From Lepus europaeus (lineage: Eukaryota; Chordata; Mammalia; Lagomorpha; Leporidae): DNA of 64,000 nucleotides. The notes under the pieces are model-generated. The model ran no database searches. It saw only the letters and a list, made by a program, of their open reading frames with translations, and was not told the origin of the DNA. How positions within the stretch are numbered: position 1 is the stretch's first letter; each line of letters begins with the position of its first letter. Shown piece after piece: positions 56,452 through 64,000 of the stretch. The translations under genes and the position numbers were made by a program. The DNA lies in assembly GCF_033115175.1 (NCBI RefSeq), contig NC_084837.1, forward strand, positions 89,044,966 to 89,108,965. The letters are read 5' to 3'.

Positions 56452-57614
56452 AGAGATACCTTTAATATGTGTTTTTGAAAGGGAAATTACATCATGTGTC
56501 CCACATATTATTATGTTGGCATTCATGTGCTTTGACACTGAATTATCAAATATTACACTGTCGATAATATTATCCTTCCAGTGGGGAATTAGAAGCCAAC
56601 AGTAAAGAACTGATACCACAACCCTCCATTTCGGTTGGATTTCTACTTGCCCACTGATGTCTCTTTTGGAACTTTGTGTGTCCAGTACCACAGAAATGTA
56701 AAAATGGGCAAAACACAAATAGATTTTGATGCCAGTTTTAGCAGCGATTCTATGTTTCTCATTTCCTTCCTGCCCTGGCCCGATAGCCACACGAAGTTGA
56801 CGGTGTGTGATGAAGCCCAGAAGACCGCTGAGGTTCGCCGAGCCCGGATCCTGGAATCTAAAAGTTCTAACAAAGCTTAGACGTGATAGATGAAGCTATT
56901 ATCATCACGTGGTCCAGAACACACATTTTCAAAATGCCCTAATTACAGAAACCACATCCAGTCGATATAATACATATTAGCAATTTTCCCATCCTTGGTG
57001 GAATGGAAATTATTCCGAAAGTTTAATTAAGAAGGAAAAAATTATGTTCAGGTATTAATTTCAATAAAAGAGGCACCCGGTTTCCTTGCGAAAACCCCGG
57101 AGTAGTGCTGAGAGTGTGGGTTACCCACAGGAGGGAAGCCATTTATAATTAGGCACTGGATCACTTCTGTCACCACCACGTGTACCTCAAGGAGAAAGGT
57201 ACAGGACATGCCTTGTTACAACCCGTGTCCCTGCCTGGGCTCCACGGAGTGGACGGCTGAGGGCAGTTCTTTGGAGATTTGCTTATGAAAACACTGTGAA
57301 AAGAAAAAAGCCAAGGGAAGCTTTGGAACGAGTATTAAGAAATAACTTCTCTAGAGGGCTTGCATTCCCGAGATGTTTCTGTGGCCTCCCTCTTGACTTG
57401 GACCTCAGGCGCAGGCCATTTGTGAATGCTCGAGATCAAAGGTCTGGTTCCCACACAGGTTTAACCAGGGCCTCCGATCCTCCTCGGAACCAAGGCACAC
57501 AATGAAAGGAAAGCCGTTTTCAAAGTTGCCCAGTGTCCCTGCATTCACAAGTCTCAGAAGCCGCCTCTGGAACGGTCCCATTTCTGTGAGCTGGCCAGAC
57601 TGTTTTCTACCCAC

Positions 57615-57800
57615 AGAGACAGAAAGGCGGGGAGCGGCTGCCGGCATCGGTGGGGCGGGGTGGGGGTTCAGGGCAGGAGGGAGTAGGCCGCATGAGGGGC
57701 GAGGAAGTGTCCTGGAGTTGGGGGGATGCAGTCTGAGCCGCAGGGACTGAACCGCACACTTCAAAAGGGTGAATTTTATGGTGTATGATCATATCACAAT
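57615..57800 (+). repeat. L1M-type 3' end fragment
   Basis: G-rich GGGGCGGGGTGGGGGTTCAG, then CGCACACTTCAAAAGGGTGA and ATTTTATGGTGTATGATCAT before a poly-A, as in old L1 3' ends. Confidence 0.75.
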
Positions 57801-58043
57801 GAAAAAAAAATCACAGACTATTTCAGAAATTGTCGGCAATGCCGTATTCCCTAAGTGCCAGGTTATCTTTCGGCCTCGCATCATTGAATGCCAAGCTTAG
57901 GATAATTCCTCAAAAGACCATCGAACCCAGCCACTCCCTTTTGCAAATAAAGACTGACTCCCAGAGAGGTGAGGGGACTACCCAAGGTCTGGCACAGCAG
58001 TCCAGGGTCCAGTCCCTACCCTCTCCCCATCACCACGATCCTG

Positions 58044-58058
58044 CCCCCCCCCCCCCCC
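58044..58058 (+). repeat. Run of 15 C residues
   Basis: Uninterrupted homopolymer, likely length-variable and error-prone in assemblies. Confidence 0.95.
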
Positions 58059-58679
58059 GTGCTTTATTTTTAAACATCTCAGAAGTAACTAAATCTGAAT
58101 CACTTCATGTGAGGAATAAGTGATTCGAACAAGATGCTCTTATTTTTCTAATGAAAGCCTAGATTATTCTCACGGAGAGCAAAATCTCTGAGGAGTAGCA
58201 GGTGAATTTGCTTCAGTAACTTTGACCAGGTCCAACCTGAGATTTACCTGTACGTGTCCCTGCAGGAAGGTGGCCGCATGAGCAGGCCGAGGGAGCCCTC
58301 TACCTGTCTGTCTGTAGTATAGATTCCACAGACAAAATCCTTGACCTGGAAAGTGAACCACACACTCAGAGCAGGTATTCTGGTCCTTTGTCCTCCGTGG
58401 CTCGCCTCTGGCGCTAATTTCTTAAAGATGAGCAGCATCCGAGGATGTGTTTGTGTGAGCGATGTGATAAGTAGAGAAATCTGCAGAAAGTCCCTTTCCA
58501 GTGAATAAAAGGGACTAATGTACGCAGCCTAAATAAAAGATCCAAATTCATTTCCCCCCCTGGGAGAATTACATTCAAATAATTATTTTTAAAGAACTTT
58601 ATATTCCTCTGAGGATGTAGGATGGTAGTAAGCATTTTTGTTCATCCGACATGAAAGTTTAATTGTTTCTTTGTTTCAG

Positions 58680-58796
58680 CAAAAGATAGGGCTGGACATG
58701 AAAATCTTGCAGGATCCGGAGAACAGCCACCACCGAGCCGCGGTCAATGCCAGCTATGGAATCAGTTTGCCTTATATTAATCAGAGGAAAGCACGT
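58680..58796 (+). CDS. IQCH: IQCH exon 5
   Basis: The acceptor is a long T-rich tract ending TTTCAG at 58679 and the donor is GTAAGT at 58797. The 117 nt give 39 codons in phase 0, beginning QKIGLDMKILQDPENSHHRA and ending with ASYGISLPYINQRKAR, a stretch strongly conserved in IQCH as I remember it. It joins exon 4 in phase across a 27.5 kb intron. A skipped or alternative exon in between cannot be excluded but is not needed for the frame. The exon sits in the longest SINE-free block of the window. Confidence 0.93.
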
Positions 58797-61700
58797 GTAA
58801 GTAACGAGAGGCTTTAATGAGCTCTCTCTCTATTTGTTTTTGAAATAATTCAACTTCATTTGTCAGTACTGTGAGATGTAACATAGCTGTTAAGTAAAGA
58901 TTGGGATCCTTTTGTCCTTGGAATTTTTTGGAGGTGAAATAGATGGAATGGCTCTCCCTCAGTGTGTAATTAGTAACGATATATTAAAAAAATGCAATCC
59001 TAATTTACAAGATCTATTTGCGGCTCATCCAAATTTCTCTATTTTATTTGAGACTCCTAAATAATCTAGTACTGTCATTTTCACAAGGAGGAAACAGTTG
59101 GACAACAAGAATAGAGAAATGGTAGGTATTTTATTTCTTTAAATAGCAGGCTTACCGCTAGGCAAATCAAAGGAAAACAGAAGTGTGGCATCCACTTCGC
59201 GTACTCATAAGTGTAGACAATGGCAGAATTCATGAATATCACTCTACCTCTAAAGCAGGCAGGGTCTAGCCCTTTCCATCAACAAAGTCACGAGAGGGGA
59301 ACATAATCAGATGAGATGGGCGTGGAGGGATCTCGAGTCTGCCTGCTCCTTCTGTGTGCTGTGGACTCGCAGCCAGAGTGTCCCAACGCGAGACTTGGAC
59401 TCCTGTGTCGTGAGGTTTTCTCGGGAGAATTAAGAGTAGTCCTTCATTTTAACTTTTTAATTTAAGATCATTTCTAATGCTAGAAACAATTTCTAATTTC
59501 TAATGCTAAAAACACGGAGGTGACATCTCTCCTTCTTAAATGTACTTTTAAACTTCATCTCTCAAATGCTCTTAAATATAATCTGAAAATGAGACTAATT
59601 TTAGGATTCGATGCAGAGCTGCTTGACACTGGCAGAATTGTGTCTTAGATGAATCCACCAGATTCCCCACTTAGGCATTCTTCACTTGTGTGACCCTAAA
59701 ATATATTTTCAGTGTCTTTATACGTGCCTTCTGTCATTCGAACAGGTTTAGTTTAAGAGCAGTTTATCATAGAACTACTTTTATAGCCTAAGAAATCACC
59801 AGAAAGTTAGATATTTTTATTCCTGCTGAAACTTTATTTAAAATGTCACTGTGAATAATGTGAAAGGGTTTTTATCTGTTTCCCATGAGCCCAAAGCCCC
59901 CGAAATAAAAATATTATTTCTCTAGCTGCACAGGCAGAAGCAGATTTCTCTTTTGTCCTTGTTTGTTTTCCTCTTCAATCTAGAATTAATATTGGCTTAG
60001 CTGGTGGAGTGCTGAAGATTCTTAGCCCGAGGCTACTGCTGTGTTGCATGCAAACTTTCGTTGAGCATCCGTGTTTTAAAGGCAAACCTCTAGATGTACC
60101 AGGCATTGTGCTTGGCTTTATGAATTGAGTGAAGATTCAGACTGCAACAGGGAATTTAAAATTATATCCAAAATTGGGGGCAATATCTTAGTCATTTCTT
60201 GCATCTTTTTTCTAATCTCCAAGTAGCCCGAGTGCCTTAGAGATACTGTGTCCATGTATTTTGAGCAATGGAAATTAGAGAAAGCACTTTGTCTTGTGCA
60301 ACAAATAGAGAGCATAACATACATCTATTTATGAATGATCCCTTTTTTTCCTCATAAAATGATGGCATAAGAATCTACACTAGAGCATTTTAAGATTGGG
60401 AAGGACAGTATGTCTACTTTGCTCCAACTGACTGCTGGCCTTTCGATCAAAATCGTTAACTGACCCTATCATTTTGTATTATAGGGTGCTACTAATTGAA
60501 AAACACTATTTTTATTTTGGAATTATAAAACAGAAGCATTGTGCAAAAACTCATGTGAGACAAGTATTCAGGTTCTTGGTTTTAACAACCACACGGAGCA
60601 TCTGGGGATGAATACAGTCATAATTTGCCACTTAAGAAACTATTTTGAAGTAGTGTGTCGAGCAGTGTGATGTGCTGCTAATTAGGACAGCAGCACCAAG
60701 GTCAGGGCTTTCTAGAACAACCCTAAACACTCAAAGGGTATTATTATTTGCTGACCGAGGGCCACGTGTTTCCTTCCGTCTTACGCAACTTGAACAGCAT
60801 GTCAAAAACCTGTAAAAACTCTTAGTCATTTTCAACAGAGCAGATCAGAAGGTGCAGCCTGTGTAGAGCATGAGTTCCTATAGCTGATACCCTCTATCTG
60901 ATGAAAAAGTGTACCCTGTCTGACAATAAGAGGCCAGCACAACGATTTTAGTGCATTGTGGTGAAACCTTGCCCCCATGCCTGTCCACACACTCAGATCA
61001 CAAAACTGTCTTCATTAATTTCTGTGATTCTGTTATGTAAAATGAATTCATAAAAATGTGTTTGAAAATGGGAACTCATGGATGACCTTTTCATGATCTT
61101 AGATCAGCCCTTATGTATTTTTCAGTAGATCCTCACAGGTACGGGGAGACAGGAAGGAGTTCCTGGTGCAGCTCCTATTTGCTCACTGATGTCTCTTTCC
61201 AGCTCAGACCTTCTAATGCAACACTTTAAAAGAACTACAGAAAATTTGACTTTGATTTATTTTTGTAAAGATAAAAACGGTTTCTTAAAAGGCTGGAATC
61301 ATGTATCTGTGAACATGAATTTTAAAAGAACGATTATGAATGCATAACAAAATAGCCAAACAAAACATTGCTTTGAATTGCTGCACAAATAACCCTGATT
61401 ATAACTGTTATGACCTAGAAAAGAATCATAAAAACATTTTTCTTTTTGGCAAGATATGAGTTGCTGTAGAATTATACCAGTGCTTTGGTCCCACTTTCCA
61501 AATAAATAAATATATAATGCAATGTAAACTTAGAATCTTTTATTTATTCATGAGGTTGAATTTAATACTATTATGATTTCTAGATTTTATGAGTCATATG
61601 TTATGCAGTGTTTTGCACTAACTTAGTTGGGGAGCGAGCACACTTCACAAATCATGGTTTCATTCTTTACTGTTTCACTTGGGGTGTGTGTAGTCATCTC

Positions 61701-63148
61701 TCACGGAAAGCACTTGCATTTCTGAAATGGTAAAGTAATGGAGAGCGAGGCAGTTGCGTTAATGTCAAATGATTAGAAGCAGTACCAGAAATCAGGGGTG
61801 GGGGGGTTGCAGGGGCTGTGGAAGGAAGGACGATGTTAAGACACGATTGTGTTTGAAGCCCATGCACACGGCCACAATTACAGTCACAACATAATTTGGC
61901 AACGGTAGCAGAATTAGATTTAAACAAATTGATGTTACACTGCAGTAATTCAGAATGAGCTAGTTGCATTTATAAACCATAACAAGAAGCCGAGTGAATT
62001 AATAAAGCCTTCTTGTCACTAAAAATAAAAAAGGGAGTAATTGCTGAGACAGAGTTAACAGATGACTACAGTCAGCATCCCTCCAGCCTGCATCCGGGAA
62101 AGTGAAGGTCACCCCCATCTCACATGACAAAGAGGGAACATTTTGTTGGTAAACAAATTAATCTTTGGAAAGGTCGCCATTTGTTTTAAGTTTTTATCCA
62201 GTCCTTGTCATCTGGAATCAGAGATTGACTGTCATCTCACCAGGCAGGGGTGCCGCTGAAGCAGACAGGGCTGCTTCTGTACATATCAGCATTCCTTGAC
62301 AAAACTCGGCGCCTGATTGCGATGCTATGGGCTGCTGGTTTACAGCTGTCTCTGGACGAGAGCGGAGGCCCACCCCTGCATTCCAATAAGCTGGGCCTGC
62401 GTAGTCCTCCTGCCATAAGCTGGCCCTCTGCCCACAAGTAAAATGTATTGTAGTTCAAGCCAGCAATTACCTCTTTTACTTCCTTCTGTGCTGCTTCTGT
62501 TCCCTTTTTCCAAAAACAGATGTGGGTATTCACTCAAGTTCTGCATCTATTCTCTCTCGCACCTGCCAGGGCAGGATTTTGACAGAGGTAGAGTTGGAGG
62601 GAGACAGCAGACAGCAATCGGATGTAATTTCTTAGAGAGCAGCTTAAAAAGAAAATGTGGGGTTTTTCAGGAAATGTGGAGTCAGCATCTTGGTCCCCCT
62701 CCTTTTTCCCAGGAGCATTTGGTAAATTAAATTAGTTGAACAAAAGGCAATAGCTTTAAAGACATTCCAAAATGCCATATCCTATTTATGACACACAGTC
62801 ATTAACCAAGGATGGCGACGTTGCAGCAGCATCCTGACTGCTCTCACTCCCAGGGAGCTTCTGTCCAGGTGGCTCGGGAGGAGTTTCCCAAAGAAACAAT
62901 GACTTCGTGTCCAGCCTGTAGAGTGCATCCCCCAGTATGGCAGCAGGGCTGGTGGCGGGGGTGATGTCGCATTGCCGGGAGGCGTCGCTGATCAGTTCTG
63001 CATTGGTGTGGAGTGCGGGGAAAGCGGAAGGATGGGACGTGACACTGACTGGTGCACGGCCCCTTGCTGTGGGAGTGGGAAGAGGTGATTAGAGTCTAAA
63101 CCCTCATCAGACAACGTCCCTAGAAACATCTAGCTGTAGGGGCACATT
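58797..63148 (+). other. IQCH intron 5, SINE-free single-copy-looking sequence
   Basis: More than 4.3 kb without a recognised SINE, L1 or LTR. No further IQCH exon with continuing phase-0 frame was identified, so exon 6 should lie beyond 64000. A splice-acceptor-like site with a short frameshifting exon candidate is at 62520-62587. Confidence 0.5.
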
Positions 63149-63452
63149 TTTTTTTTTCTTTAAGATTGATTGATTTATTTGCAAAAGAGAGATCTTTCAT
63201 CTGCTGTTCACTCCCCTAATGACCTCAATGCTGGGATTAGACCAACCAAAAGCAAGGCACCAAGAGCTCCATCTAGGTTTCCCACATGGGTGGCAGGGGC
63301 CCAAGTACTTGGGCTATCATCTGCTGCCTTCCCAAGTGCATAAGCAGGGAGCTGGATCAGAAGCAGAGGAACCGGACTCTAGCTGGCACCCCAATACGGG
63401 ATGCCAGCATTGAAGAGGCAGCTTAACACAATGCACAATGCTGAGCGGCTCA
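63149..63452 (-). mobile_element. CSINE, type A/C
   Basis: T-run and AAGATTGATTGATTTATTTG tail at left. The (GA)n is nearly absent, and the head is degraded (CACAATGCACAATGCTGAGC). Confidence 0.87.
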
Positions 63453-63470
63453 GCATGGACTCCAAGGGCG

Positions 63471-63662
63471 TGTGTTTACTCTAGTAGCTAAGACTCCAGC
63501 TAAGAGGCTCGTATCACCTCATATCAGAGTGCCTGAATTCAGTCCCTGTCTCCAGCTCCTGACTCCAGCTTCCTGCCAATGCACAGACCCTGGGAGGCAG
63601 CTGTGGTGGCTCAAATAGTTGAGTCCTGCCACCCACATGGGAGACCTAGATGGAGTTCCGCT
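63471..63662 (+). mobile_element. CSINE, type C, 3'-truncated
   Basis: 'TATCAGAGTGCCTGAATTCA' and 'CCTGGGAGGCAGCTGTGGTG' mark it. Stops at GATGGAGTTCCG. Confidence 0.82.
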
Positions 63663-63794
63663 GTAGGTACTCCCAGACCAAGCCTGTGTTGAACTCACAG
63701 CGCTGTTCAGCTCTTAGCAGAGTGATTGTGGGTCAGGCTGCCAGGTGTGGAACCTGACCAGCAGGGGATCACTAGAAACAGGCCCCATTTCCTC

Positions 63795-63905
63795 CTGCAT
63801 AACGTCCCTAACGAGAGCATGAGTCTTGGAGGTTTGTGTTGAAACTTAAATGAGATGTTGCAAAGCGCTGAGCAGAGTGCTTAAGGTCCTGGTACAAAGA
63901 AGTGG
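63795..63905 (+). repeat. MIR 3' half
   Basis: 'GAAACTTAAATGAGATGTTG' and 'AAGCGCTGAGCAGAGTGCTT' followed by AAGGTCCTGGTAC match the MIR core. Confidence 0.75.
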
Positions 63906-64000
63906 TCTGAAAATCTGAGGCTTGTCTGCTGACAGCTCTCACACACATTGCACTGTGACGGGCGGTTATAGGGACCGAGGGCGGGAACCAGAGTGCTGTG

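Larger units (their letters stand above)
6885..64000 (+). other. IQCH: IQCH gene body, 5' part
   Basis: Five coding exons joined in frame give 167 codons matching the N-terminus I remember for IQ motif-containing protein H (also called NYD-SP5), a protein of about 1000 residues enriched in testis. IQCH is reported to bind calmodulin through its IQ motif and to be needed for sperm formation. All four complete introns are GT-AG, and exon phases agree (0, 0, 2, 0, 0). The IQ motif and all later exons are outside the window to the right. The left-hand neighbour is AAGAB in divergent orientation, the arrangement known from other mammals, which supports the assignment. Confidence 0.9.

Noticed and set aside
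56635-56880. Overlapping ORFs on both strands (81 and 76 codons) in the SINE-free block
   Set aside because: Neither resembles IQCH or another family I know, and IQCH exons 4 and 5 already join in phase without it.
283-63662. CSINE heads considered as functional tRNA genes
   Set aside because: They carry A/B-box-like promoter sequence but no complete cloverleaf, and are repeated about 60 times with SINE tails.
1-64000. CRISPR-like arrays or bacterial operons
   Set aside because: Only tandem minisatellites of three units were found, with no spacers. Exon-intron structure and SINEs show mammalian nuclear DNA.

Overview
The window is mammalian nuclear DNA, almost certainly from a lagomorph (rabbit, Oryctolagus, or a close relative). 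The strongest evidence is about 60 copies of the lagomorph-specific tRNA-derived C-SINE (CSINE): a GGCCGGCGCCGTGGCTCA-type head, an RNA polymerase III B-box, a (CT)n stretch and an AAATAAAT/poly-A tail. No bacterial-style genes are present. Apart from six spliced coding exons and one CpG island, everything is intron and interspersed repeat. Exon identities rest on my recollection of the vertebrate orthologues plus agreement of reading frame and splice sites. I ran no alignment.

Layout. Positions 1-6542 are intron 1 of AAGAB, which is transcribed leftwards; they hold two CSINEs, an old L1-derived element (about 1040-4960) and a further CSINE. A CpG island (about 5890-7110) carries a head-to-head promoter: the AAGAB start codon is at 6615 (minus strand) and the IQCH start codon is at 6885 (plus strand), 269 bp apart. 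From 6885 to the right edge lies the 5' part of IQCH. Five coding exons (6885-6935, 14647-14769, 16988-17079, 31108-31225, 58680-58796) join in one open frame of 501 nt (167 codons) with GT-AG introns of about 7.7, 2.2, 14.0 and 27.5 kb. Intron 5 runs off the window. The IQ calmodulin-binding motif and the rest of the protein must lie further right.

Repeats. I distinguish three CSINE types by eye. Type A is the common form ('CTGCAGTGCYGGCATCCCATATGGG' region, AAATAAATCTT tail). Type B is the youngest and most uniform, with a 'GGTTCTAGTCCCGGTCGGGG' segment and a CTGTCCACTCTGCCTGTC-poly(A) end. Type C is older and diverged ('CAGAGTGCCTGGGTTC', 'CCTGGGAGGCAGCAG'). Several are nested, including one three-level nest (44.5-45.5 kb) and one apparently dimeric element (15.5-16.1 kb). 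Older repeats include L2/MIR fragments, a MER5A-like hAT fragment, an MST/MLT1-like MaLR LTR broken up by three SINEs, L1 3' ends, two short minisatellites (43 bp x 3 and 34 bp x 3) and several microsatellites.

The most notable points are the divergent AAGAB/IQCH promoter with an RFX X-box-like site next to IQCH, a 6.7 kb SINE-free block around IQCH exon 5 in otherwise SINE-dense sequence, and a short intron-3 segment that reappears inside the MaLR LTR. I saw no convincing undescribed multi-gene system.
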